From the NCBI GenBank assembly GCA_030043405.1, contig JASHXS010000038.1, positions 1 through 10,124 of the forward strand: 10,124 nt of DNA, in the 5' to 3' direction. This stretch comes from Thermoplasmata archaeon. Its GTDB lineage: Archaea > Thermoplasmatota > Thermoplasmata > Lutacidiplasmatales > UBA184. Positions 1-6,366 of this stretch are shown in pieces. Position 1 is the stretch's first letter; the number at the start of each line of letters is the position of its first letter. The translations under genes and the position numbers were made by a program. A model generated the notes under the pieces. The model was given only the letters and a program-made list of their open reading frames with translations. It was not told the origin of the DNA and searched no databases.

Positions 1-183
1 GGGGAACTTGAGGTCGTAGACGCGCTGGACGTCCATCATGACGAGCGGAAAGGCCACCCGCACGGCGCCCGCCGCGTCCCCCACGGCCAGGTAGCGCTGG
101 ACTTCGCGGTAGGCCGCGACGGCGAACAGGCCCGACGGCTCGCTCCGGTCAGCTCCCGTTCCTCCGCCCGAGTCGACGGACAA
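1..183 (-). CDS. Unrecognised protein, N-terminal part (cut by left window edge)
   Basis: Only the first 61 residues lie in the window; the rest runs off the left edge. From codon 12 on, 48 of 50 codons end in G or C, like the other genes here. The translation is a plausible helical segment (SGLFAVAAYREVQRYLAVGD, then a hydrophobic stretch around FPLVMMDVQRVYDLKFP). The frame stays open further upstream but holds no ATG or GTG there, so the TTG at 183 is the best start. It has no clear Shine-Dalgarno, but a TTAA-containing box lies about 40 bases upstream (221-230). I do not recognise the family and assign no function. It is divergent from cysH. Coding is fairly sure, the exact start is not. 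Confidence 0.6.
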   Translation of the reverse strand, partial: MSVDSGGGTGADRSEPSGLFAVAAYREVQRYLAVGDAAGAVRVAFPLVMMDVQRVYDLKFP

Positions 184-220
184 GGCGCGCTGCCCCCCGG
201 GGTCGAGGAGACCGGCGCCC

Positions 221-230
221 GAGTTAAGTC
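221..230 (-). promoter_or_regulatory. Weak TATA-like box for the left-edge gene
   Basis: On the minus strand this reads GACTTAACTC, an A/T-rich island in GC-rich DNA. Its centre is about 42 bases before the proposed TTG start at 183, which would give a 5' leader of roughly 15-20 bases. The call rests on position and composition only. Confidence 0.25.
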
Positions 231-337
231 CATCCCAGCCCGCCGGTGGCCCCTCGGGGGCACGGAGCGGACGACACGCCCGAAGTTCGAAGAGCTCCGA
301 AGAGACCGTTGGGCCTGCTAGCCCCCGTCGTGCCGGT

Positions 338-347
338 TTTGTATAAC
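338..347 (+). promoter_or_regulatory. TATA-like box in the cysH / left-gene divergent region
   Basis: The sequence TTTGTATAAC is the most A/T-rich patch of the 184-410 intergenic region. As an archaeal TATA box for cysH it predicts transcription starting near 368, about 40 bases before the ATG at 411. The complement (GTTATACAAA) is also TATA-like, so the site could serve both directions. A second candidate for cysH lies at 379-386. Confidence 0.4.
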
Positions 348-378
348 CCGCGCCGTTTTCGCATGAATCTTCGCCGCC

Positions 379-386
379 AAATACCG
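379..386 (+). promoter_or_regulatory. AAATACCG promoter-like element before cysH
   Basis: AAATACCG begins 32 bases before the cysH ATG at 411. The same eight bases occur 36 bases before the ATG of the surface protein at 7591, in both cases after a G/C-only stretch ending GCC or GCCG. The spacing fits an archaeal TATA element driving a leaderless or very short-leader transcript. Two occurrences are thin evidence, and the box at 338-347 competes as the cysH promoter. Confidence 0.35.
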
Positions 387-410
387 TGAGCCGTGGTGCC
401 TCGGTTCCCG

Positions 411-1175
411 ATGGGAGACGTTCCCGAAGTCGCGCTGGCGGCCCGCTGGTCCCAAGAGCTCGAAGGGCGGGACCCGGCCGAGGTGATCCGGTGGGCCGAC
501 CGGCAGTTCGGCGCCGGCCTGGTCATCGGGTCGAGCTTCGGGAAGGACGGGCTCGTGATCCTCGACATCGCCCGCGGGATCCGACCGGACATCCCGGTCC
601 TGTTCCTCGAGACCGGGTACCACTTCCCCGAGACCCTCCAGTTCCGTGACGAGCTCAAACAGCGGTGGAACGCGAACATCGTCGACGTTCGGCCCGAGCA
701 GAGCGTGGCCGAGCAGGACGCGGCGTATGGGTTCGAACTGTTCGCCCGCGACCCGGACCGGTGCTGCGCGATGCGGAAGGTCGAGCCCCTCCAGCGAGCG
801 CTGCACGGCCGCTCCGCCTGGATGACCGGCGTGCGACGAAGCCAGCACAGCGGTCGACAGGCCACCCCAGTGGTCGAGTGGCAGGAACTCGAGGGCGGCG
901 GCGGGCTCTACAAGATCAATCCCCTCGTCAGCTGGTCGCTCCCCCAGGTCGAGGCGTACCTGGGCCAGCACCAGATCCCGGCGCACCCGTTGTGGTCGCG
1001 CGGATACCGGAGCGTGGGCTGTGCCCCGTGTACCTCCCCGGTCGCGGCCGGCGAAGACGAGCGCGCGGGACGGTGGCGGGGTCGCGACAAGGTCGAGTGC
1101 GGCATCCACGTGGCCGGCATCCGCCGAAGCGCCCCCGGCGCCGAACCGGCGACGACCGCGCCCGAGGGCTCTTAA
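411..1175 (+). CDS. cysH: Adenylyl-sulfate / phosphoadenylyl-sulfate reductase, 4Fe-4S type
   Basis: This enzyme reduces APS and/or PAPS to sulfite in assimilatory sulfate reduction. Counting from the in-frame GTG at 393, the nucleotide-binding loop SSFGKDG lies at residues 47-53, the ETGYHFPET segment at 73-81, a Cys pair in CCAMRKVEPL (C124, C125), GCAPC with C210 and C213, GEDERAGRW at 220-228, and the catalytic-cysteine motif ECGIH (C236) near the C-terminus. CC plus CxxC are the 4Fe-4S ligands of plant/Bacillus/Mycobacterium-type reductases and are absent from the E. coli PAPS reductase. I prefer ATG 411 (254 residues); GTG 393 or 396 would add six or five residues. No Shine-Dalgarno is seen. 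The gene heads a cluster with sat 36 bases downstream. Family is certain; substrate preference (APS, PAPS or both) cannot be read from the motifs alone. Confidence 0.95.
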   Translation: MGDVPEVALAARWSQELEGRDPAEVIRWADRQFGAGLVIGSSFGKDGLVILDIARGIRPDIPVLFLETGYHFPETLQFRDELKQRWNANIVDVRPEQSVAEQDAAYGFELFARDPDRCCAMRKVEPLQRALHGRSAWMTGVRRSQHSGRQATPVVEWQELEGGGGLYKINPLVSWSLPQVEAYLGQHQIPAHPLWSRGYRSVGCAPCTSPVAAGEDERAGRWRGRDKVECGIHVAGIRRSAPGAEPATTAPEGS

Positions 1176-1211
1176 GCGAGCGCGAGTCCCCCCGCCGCCC
1201 CCGGGCCCCTC

Positions 1212-2366
1212 ATGATCGAACCGTACGGTGGACGGCTGGTGCATCGCGTGCTCTCGGAGCCCGAGCGGGCCCGGCGCGAGGCGGAGGCCCAGGACCTCAT
1301 CCGCGTCGCCCCACCCATCGACCAGCTCTACGACGCGGAGAAGCTCGCGATCGGCGCCTACAGCCCGCTGGACGGTTTCATGGGCGCCGAGATGCTCCGC
1401 TCGGTCGCGGAGACCGGCCGGCTGCCGAACAGCCTGCCCTGGTCGATGCCGATCCCCTTCCCCGTTCCACCGGGGGCGGCGAACGCGGCTTCCGTGAAAG
1501 CCGGCGACGAGGTCGGTCTGGTCGACTCGCAGGGTCGGCTGATTGCCTTGCTGCATGTGGAGGAGCGATTCGCGCTGGACCGGAAGGCCCTCGCCCTCGC
1601 GACGTACGGCACGGACGACCCGAAGCATCCGAACGTCGCTGACCTCTTGGGAGCCGGTGAGGTCGCCTGGTCCGGTCGCGTCGACCTGGTGCGTCGGCTC
1701 GAATCCCCCTGGGACCGCGCCGAACCGACCCCCGCCGAGACCCGCGCCGAGTTCGAACGCCGCGGCTGGAAGCGCGTTGCCGGCTACCAGTGTCGGAACC
1801 CGCCGCACACGGCCCACGAATACATCCAGCGTCTCACGCTCGAACGGGAGGACGTGGACGGGCTCCTCATCCATCCGGTCGTCGGTCGCCTCAAGAAGGG
1901 CGATTACAAACCGGCCGTGATCCTCGAAGCGTACGACGCGCTCGTCCGCCACTACTACCCGTCGGATCGGGTGATGATGAGCCCCCTCACGATCACGATG
2001 CGCTACGGGGGTCCCAAGGCGGCGCTCTTCCTCGCGATCGTCCGTCGGAACTACGGCTGCGCGGTGTACATCGTCGGCCGAGACCAGGCGGGCGTCGGGA
2101 AGTACTACGACCCGTACGCCTGCCAACGCATCTTCGACGCGTTCGACATCGGCGTCACGCCGGCCCGGTACGACGAGTCGTTCTTCTGCCGCCGCTGCGG
2201 CTGGATGGCCAGCGGCAAGACGTGCAACCATCCACTCTCCGACCGGGCGGAAACGAGCCAGAGCCGGGTGCGCGAGGCGCTCGCCACCGGCACCCCGCTG
2301 CCCCCCGAGATCCTACGCCCCGAGGTCGCGGAGATCCTCCGTCGGCCCGACGTCATGCTCACGTGA
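1212..2366 (+). CDS. sat: Sulfate adenylyltransferase (ATP sulfurylase)
   Basis: Sat catalyses sulfate + ATP to APS + pyrophosphate, the first step of sulfate activation. The 384-residue length fits the monofunctional prokaryotic enzyme. The N-terminal PUA-like part (about 1-165) includes GAYSPLDGFMG at 48-58. The catalytic domain carries QCRNPPHTAHE at 193-203, with the HxxH pair H199/H202, then MRYGGPKAA around 263-271 and GRDQAG at 289-294. A zinc-site signature follows (C326, C329, C338, H340), as in Thermus-type enzymes, and the C-terminus ends with SRVREAL and RPEVAEILRR. The oddity is Gln292, where most bacterial, fungal and archaeal enzymes have His (GRDHAG). The start is ATG 1212 without a Shine-Dalgarno. 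cysC follows at once, so the two are probably co-transcribed. There is no C-terminal kinase fusion. Confidence 0.97.
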   Translation: MIEPYGGRLVHRVLSEPERARREAEAQDLIRVAPPIDQLYDAEKLAIGAYSPLDGFMGAEMLRSVAETGRLPNSLPWSMPIPFPVPPGAANAASVKAGDEVGLVDSQGRLIALLHVEERFALDRKALALATYGTDDPKHPNVADLLGAGEVAWSGRVDLVRRLESPWDRAEPTPAETRAEFERRGWKRVAGYQCRNPPHTAHEYIQRLTLEREDVDGLLIHPVVGRLKKGDYKPAVILEAYDALVRHYYPSDRVMMSPLTITMRYGGPKAALFLAIVRRNYGCAVYIVGRDQAGVGKYYDPYACQRIFDAFDIGVTPARYDESFFCRRCGWMASGKTCNHPLSDRAETSQSRVREALATGTPLPPEILRPEVAEILRRPDVMLT

Positions 2367-2368
2367 GT

Positions 2369-2373
2369 GGAGG
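2369..2373 (+). promoter_or_regulatory. Ribosome binding site deciding the cysC start
   Basis: GGAGG lies just after the sat stop codon and ends 8 bases before the GTG at 2382. This favours GTG 2382 over the GTG at 2367, which directly abuts the sat stop and would sit upstream of the site. Confidence 0.6.
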
Positions 2374-2381
2374 AAGCAACC

Positions 2382-2924
2382 GTGCAACGAGGACCCCCGG
2401 GTTTCTGTATCTGGCTGACCGGTCTGCCGAGCGCTGGCAAGACGACGATCGCGAAGGAGCTCCTGCCCCGGCTCGTCGAGCGGGGCTGGTATGCCGACCT
2501 CCTGGACGGGGACGAGATCCGTCGGGGATTGAGCGCCGACCTGGGGTTCGACCGGAAGTCGCGCGAGGCGCACGCCACGCGCGTCGCCTTCTGTGCGAAG
2601 CTGCTGGCCCGGAACGGCTCCATCCCGGTGGTCGCCCTCATCTCGCCATATCGCTCCTCCCGGGCGGCCGCCCGACAGGAGATCGGCCGGTTCGTCGAGG
2701 TGTACGTCAGCACCCCGCTGACCGTGTGCGAGGACCGTGACGTCAAGGGGCTCTACAAGAAGGCCCGAGCCGGCACGATCAAGGAGATGACCGGGGTCGA
2801 CGACCCGTACGAGCCCCCCGAGCACCCGGAGATCACGGTCGACACCGTCCGCTTCACGCCGGCCCAGTCGGCCGAGTTCATCCTCGGCGAACTGGAGCGG
2901 CTGGGCTGGATGCCCAAGGCCTAG
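2382..2924 (+). CDS. cysC: Adenylyl-sulfate (APS) kinase
   Basis: CysC phosphorylates APS at the 3' position with ATP to give PAPS, a cytosolic P-loop kinase reaction. The 180-residue length is normal. The protein opens with WLTGLPSAGKTT, the Walker A motif of the family. It continues with DGDEIRRGLSADLGF, the conserved ISPYRSSRAAAR segment, and the C-terminal signature EVYVSTPLTVCEDRDVKGLY followed by KKARAGTIKEMTG and DDPYEPPEHPEI. All these blocks appear in the family order, so the enzyme looks active. GTG 2382 is preferred for its GGAGG; GTG 2367 would add five residues. It is the last gene of the cluster and converges, 17 bases away, on a minus-strand gene. No clear terminator hairpin is visible in that gap. 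Confidence 0.96.
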   Translation: MQRGPPGFCIWLTGLPSAGKTTIAKELLPRLVERGWYADLLDGDEIRRGLSADLGFDRKSREAHATRVAFCAKLLARNGSIPVVALISPYRSSRAAARQEIGRFVEVYVSTPLTVCEDRDVKGLYKKARAGTIKEMTGVDDPYEPPEHPEITVDTVRFTPAQSAEFILGELERLGWMPKA

Positions 2925-2941
2925 CCCGGGATTTCCGTCGT

Positions 2942-4030
2942 TCAGCGGTGGGCGACGAGCAGCTGGGCGGCCGCGGGTAGGCTCCGGAACAGGTCGACCA
3001 CGTCAGGCGCGAGTCCCAGCGCGACGGCGTACCGGACCAGGTCCGGACGTCGGACCTCGGCGGAGCGGAAGCCCCCCTGGCGGGCCAGGGTCTCGAGTTC
3101 GGCGTCCTCGTAGAAGTGCACGCGGGAGGCGATCGGCTCCGGGCAGGCCGGCGTGCCCACGAGCTCCCGGGTACCGGTGAATACGGCAAACCGTCCTCCG
3201 GGCGTCAGCGCCCGGTGCACTTCCCGAAACGTCTCGAGTGCGCGGGGAAAGAAGGCGAGCGCCCCGGTGGAGACCGCGCAGGTGTACGCTCCCGTGATCA
3301 CGGGAAGCTCGCTCGCCTCGGCCTCGAGGACCTCGAGGCGCCCCGCCTCCACCGCGGCGCGGTTGTTCGCCCGGGCGAGACGCACCATGTCGGGGCTGTG
3401 GTCCACGGCGGTCGCCGAGCAGCCGGACCGGAGCGCCTCCTGGAGGAACGCCCCGCCCCCGCATCCCACCTCGAGGAGACGGTCCCGCGGTCCCAGCTCC
3501 AGGACCTCGAGCAGGAGGGCGAAGTTCGGTCGGTGAAAGATCGGGTCGGAGTAGATCCCGCGCGATCGGCGACCGGAGGGTCGTCGGGCCGTCCGGTCCG
3601 TGACCCAGTCTCCGAGGGCCGCGGGAGCGAGGTTGGCGACGAACGACGCGAGGGCGGAGCCCGCGACCCAGCCCGCCACCTCGCCGGCCTCGCCAAACAC
3701 GTCTGCCCCGCCGCGGTGCTCCGCCGACACGCGCGTGCCTCCGGCCGCGTCGGCGAACCGTAGCTCGAGCTCGGTGGTCTCGTTCGGGAGCCAGGGCGCG
3801 GGGTGCCAGGCGAGCCGGATCCGCTCCTTGGGGACCCAGGCCTCGACATGGCCGACCGGCTTCTCCTGCTGGGTGATCGTCCCCTTCGGGCCGGGAACGA
3901 AGACGAGCCCCTGTCGCCCGAGCGCTTCCACCAACTCGTCGACGACGACCGAGAAGGCCTCGGCGCGCTTCAGCGGAACGACACTGGCGACCTCGACTCG
4001 GAGCGGCTCCTTGCGGGGGGCGCGTGGCAT
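2942..4030 (-). CDS. AHSA1/SRPBCC-like domain fused to a class I SAM-dependent methyltransferase
   Basis: This 362-residue protein has two parts. Residues about 10-108 read like an AHSA1-type SRPBCC (START-fold) ligand-binding domain: an opening strand VEVASVV, then HVEAWVPKERIRLAW (61-75), then TTELELRFADAAGGTRVSAEHRG with the typical GGT turn. Residues about 160-345 form a Rossmann methyltransferase: motif I LLEVGCGGGAF at 185-195, the acidic end of strand 2 at D210 (AVDHSPDMV), GAYTCAVSTGALAFFP at 247-262, and LTPGGRFAVFT at 275-285. The latter resembles the Methyltransf_11/25 group that acts on small molecules. The substrate is unknown; the SRPBCC part could hold it. The ATG at 4030 has no clear Shine-Dalgarno. 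The gene lies 49 bases downstream of the DUF885 gene on the same strand, so they may share a transcript. Confidence 0.85.
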   Translation of the reverse strand: MPRAPRKEPLRVEVASVVPLKRAEAFSVVVDELVEALGRQGLVFVPGPKGTITQQEKPVGHVEAWVPKERIRLAWHPAPWLPNETTELELRFADAAGGTRVSAEHRGGADVFGEAGEVAGWVAGSALASFVANLAPAALGDWVTDRTARRPSGRRSRGIYSDPIFHRPNFALLLEVLELGPRDRLLEVGCGGGAFLQEALRSGCSATAVDHSPDMVRLARANNRAAVEAGRLEVLEAEASELPVITGAYTCAVSTGALAFFPRALETFREVHRALTPGGRFAVFTGTRELVGTPACPEPIASRVHFYEDAELETLARQGGFRSAEVRRPDLVRYAVALGLAPDVVDLFRSLPAAAQLLVAHR

Positions 4031-4079
4031 GCTCGGCTCGGAATACCTGTGGTAGGAGGTAAGCGGTTCGGTCGCGGCC

Positions 4080-5711
4080 CTAGGGGAGATCCGGTCGCGC
4101 GAGCATCGCCTCGAGGAGCCCGATCGGCGGGGCCCCGAGCGCGAGCAGGGCGTCGTGGAACTCCTGGAGGCGACCGCCGAACCGCGACGCGAGGAGGTGG
4201 CGCCGGGCGTCCAGGATCGCCAGTTTGCCGAGCGTGTAGCAGAAGTAGACCGGGTCGTACGTCCCGCGGATCGCCTCTCGCTCGGCGGGTAGACGGTCCA
4301 TGTGGGCTTCCCGCATCAGGAACTCGGTGGCCTGGGTGAGCGACCACCCGCCGGTGTGGAGTCCGATGGAGACCAAGAGTCGACCGTCCCGGAGGAGCGC
4401 GTCGTGGATCTGGGCGACTTCGGCGTCGTGGCTTGGGAGGCCGAGCCCCGCCTCCACCACGAGCTGTTCGCAATAATGCGCCCAACCCTCCACGAAAGAC
4501 GGGGAACGGTAGACCCGCCGCGTCAGACTGCCCCCCGCCCGACGGAGGTGCAGGAACTGGAGGTAGTGGCCCGGGTACACCTCGTGCACCGTGATGTTCC
4601 GGAGCATCGTGCGGTTGAGGGACCGGAGCCATTCGTCCTGCTGGGTCGGGTTCCACTTCGAGTCCACGGGGGTGACGTAGTAGACGCCCTCCGGGCCGGG
4701 GTCGAACGGGCCCGGGGAGTCCATGCTCGCCGTCGACAGCGCCCGACCGAAAGGCGGCGTCTCCTCGACCCGCACGGCGGTGGGCTCGGGGATGCTCGCG
4801 AGGTGCTGGTCGAGGACGAACGCCCGGGCTTCCTCGACGCAGCGGTTCGCCGTCGGAATGATCTCCGAAGCGCGAGGGTGGTCGTCGCCGATCCGACGGA
4901 ACAGCGCCTCGACGGGGAGCCCCTCGCTGTGGGCGATCTCCGCCAGCCGGGATTGGTTCCGGGCGAGGTCCGCCGCGCCGGCCTTTCGCATCTCCTCGAA
5001 GGACGCCTCGACCCCCTCGCGGACGAAGAGGAGGCGCTGGTACCGGGCCGGGCCGAGCGCGAACTCCGGGACGGCCCGACCGAGCTCCTCCTGATGGAGC
5101 CAGCTCAGGAAGCGCGCGATCGCCGCCTCGGCTACGGCGCGGGGCTCGCGCACGGTGTCGGCGAGGCCGGCCGACGCGGCGAACGCTTCGCCTTCGGCAA
5201 AGTGGACCGGTAACCCGGCCCCGATGGAGAGGGCGAGCTCCACGTACGGCTTCGGCAGTGGGCCGGCGAGGCGACGACGCCCCGCCTCGAGGACGGACGG
5301 TACCGCTTCCAGTGTCCGGACGATGGCCTGGACGCGGTCCGCGGCCGGGGCGTAGTCCCGGATCAGGTACGGTGTGAGGCTGAACGCCCCGACGTACGAC
5401 ATCGGATTGTGTTCCAACTCGCCTGCCTCCCGCAGGTCGAACAGGGGGCTCTCGAGGAGCAGGCGCAGGAGGAAGCGGTCCACCTGCCGGTCCTCGCGGA
5501 GGGATTCGCGCGGCACGGAGGCCAGGCGTTGGAGCAGGCGGTCCGCCGTCGAGGCCCAGCCGTCCGTGGCGTCCCGGGCGAGCTCGGGCAGTCGGCCATC
5601 GTACTGGTGCAGGCCGATCCCGACGGCATGCGCCGGCAGGAGGGTGAACAGATGATCGACCACCTGCCGCTCGAGTTCGTCGAGCGCCGTCGTGGGAGAG
5701 GAGACCGCCAT
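4080..5711 (-). CDS. DUF885 family protein (predicted zinc metallopeptidase-like)
   Basis: This 543-residue protein matches the DUF885 family (PF05960). It begins with the family opening ALDELERQVVDHLFTLLPAH and GIGLHQYDGRLPEL (31-44). It has NPTQQDEWLRSLN (354-366), the hallmark HEVYPGHYLQ (376-385) and SFVEGWAHYCEQL (405-417). The HExxPGH motif with the downstream EGW glutamate (E408) resembles the metal site of gluzincin peptidases; peptidase activity is inference. The C-terminal half also has YDPVYFCYTLGKLAI (485-499), a family block. No signal peptide is seen, so it is probably cytosolic. The frame extends to a GTG at 5789, but the extra 26 codons have 10 ending in A/T, unlike the gene, and would overlap the upstream neighbour. 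ATG 5711 has GAGGTA 9 bases before it and is preferred. Confidence 0.9.
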   Translation of the reverse strand: MAVSSPTTALDELERQVVDHLFTLLPAHAVGIGLHQYDGRLPELARDATDGWASTADRLLQRLASVPRESLREDRQVDRFLLRLLLESPLFDLREAGELEHNPMSYVGAFSLTPYLIRDYAPAADRVQAIVRTLEAVPSVLEAGRRRLAGPLPKPYVELALSIGAGLPVHFAEGEAFAASAGLADTVREPRAVAEAAIARFLSWLHQEELGRAVPEFALGPARYQRLLFVREGVEASFEEMRKAGAADLARNQSRLAEIAHSEGLPVEALFRRIGDDHPRASEIIPTANRCVEEARAFVLDQHLASIPEPTAVRVEETPPFGRALSTASMDSPGPFDPGPEGVYYVTPVDSKWNPTQQDEWLRSLNRTMLRNITVHEVYPGHYLQFLHLRRAGGSLTRRVYRSPSFVEGWAHYCEQLVVEAGLGLPSHDAEVAQIHDALLRDGRLLVSIGLHTGGWSLTQATEFLMREAHMDRLPAEREAIRGTYDPVYFCYTLGKLAILDARRHLLASRFGGRLQEFHDALLALGAPPIGLLEAMLARPDLP

Positions 5712-5720
5712 GCGAACGAG

Positions 5721-5726
5721 TACCTC
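5721..5726 (-). promoter_or_regulatory. Ribosome binding site deciding the DUF885 start
   Basis: The minus strand reads GAGGTA, ending 9 bases before the ATG at 5711. The upstream GTG at 5789 only has GGAGGG 15 bases away, too far for usual use. Confidence 0.5.
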
Positions 5727-5764
5727 AGCGAGTCCGAGTCCAGCGTCCACCTGCGAGGGGCGAC

Positions 5765-6280
5765 TCACTCGACCCAAGTCACGCGACACGTCGGGCAGTA
5801 CTTGCCCTCCAACGCGGTCCCGCAGACGAAGCAGAGCGAGAACGGCGCCGCCCGGGAGGGAGGGGCCGGCGCCGGAGAGGGAGCCGGACCGGGAAGGGGT
5901 GGGGGGATCGCGCTCGGGGGGGGCACCGCCGGAACGACGGGGGGCGGCGTGGGCGCTTCGACCGGCGAGACCGGGGCCGGCACGAGGGGCTCGGGGGCGG
6001 CGGGCGTGGCCGGTGCCGGAGCCGGAGCCGGGGCGGGGACCGGAGCCCGAGGTGGAGACTTGGTGGGAGCCGCGGGCCGGGAGGGGGCCGACGGGGTGGG
6101 CTTGGCAGGTGGGACCTTCGCCGGGGGTGCCTCGGCCTCGGCGGCCGGCGCCTCCGACGCAGGGCGTTGGGGGAAGTTCTCGTCCGACCAGGTGGTCTCG
6201 CCCTCCTCCGGTTCGGGCGGCGTGGCCGGCTTCTCCTCCGGCTCGTCCTTGTCCCGGCGGAAGCGGCGGAAGAATGACAT
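5765..6280 (-). CDS. Pro/Ala-rich protein with a C-terminal zinc ribbon
   Basis: This 171-residue protein has three parts. The N-terminus (1-15) is basic and aromatic, MSFFRRFRRDKDEPE, turning acidic to about residue 36. A long disordered-looking stretch (about 38-146) is almost only Pro and Ala, with scattered Val, Ser, Thr and Lys and perfect PA dipeptide runs around 81-91. The C-terminus holds a zinc ribbon with C150, C153, C162 and C165 (CFVCG and YCPTC). No membrane segment or enzyme motif is seen. Zinc binding is likely from the two CxxC knuckles. The function is unknown; a tethered scaffold or nucleic-acid/protein-binding knuckle are possibilities. It lies upstream of the DUF885 gene on the same strand and diverges from the RidA-family gene. 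A long plus-strand open frame across it is a shadow of the GC-rich repeats. Confidence 0.75.
   Translation of the reverse strand: MSFFRRFRRDKDEPEEKPATPPEPEEGETTWSDENFPQRPASEAPAAEAEAPPAKVPPAKPTPSAPSRPAAPTKSPPRAPVPAPAPAPAPATPAAPEPLVPAPVSPVEAPTPPPVVPAVPPPSAIPPPLPGPAPSPAPAPPSRAAPFSLCFVCGTALEGKYCPTCRVTWVE
6009..6047. repeat. Low-complexity GCCGGA-type repeat coding for Pro-Ala dipeptides
   Basis: A run of imperfect six-base units (GCCGGA / GCCGGG / GCGGGG) within the zinc-ribbon gene. On the minus strand it encodes the alternating Pro-Ala stretch near residues 78-91. Such a tract can change length by slippage. Confidence 0.6.
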
Positions 6281-6366
6281 CGGCGAAGAGAGCCTACGCC
6301 CGGTTCTTAGCGCTGCCGCCGAAGGAGAGGCGCATCCGTTTTCCCCCCGGCCGCCTGGGGAGACCC

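Noticed and set aside
36-263. Minus-strand 75-codon open frame with an ATG start
   Set aside because: Its translation is low-complexity Arg/Ser/Pro. The overlapping minus frame at 1-183 has the correct codon bias.
1-321. Plus-strand frame open from the left edge to a stop at 319-321
   Set aside because: It is the exact antisense of the minus-strand coding frame, with shadow-like His/Arg/Asp-rich translation.
363-389. Eight-codon mini-frame (MNLRRQIP) just before cysH, considered as a leader peptide
   Set aside because: It has no ribosome binding site, no run of Cys or Met codons to sense sulfur supply, and lies upstream of the likely transcription start if AAATACCG is the promoter.
318-2231. 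Minus-strand open frame of 637 codons across cysH and sat
   Set aside because: It is antisense to two certain enzymes with full family motifs. Long antisense frames arise from the G/C bias at third positions.
2925-2941. Possible bidirectional terminator between the converging cysC and methyltransferase genes
   Set aside because: The 17 bases contain no stable hairpin and no T-run longer than three.
5692-6366. Upstream part of the RidA-family open frame
   Set aside because: It runs antisense through the zinc-ribbon gene and is Arg/Pro-rich. Family alignment and a ribosome binding site place the start at 6367.
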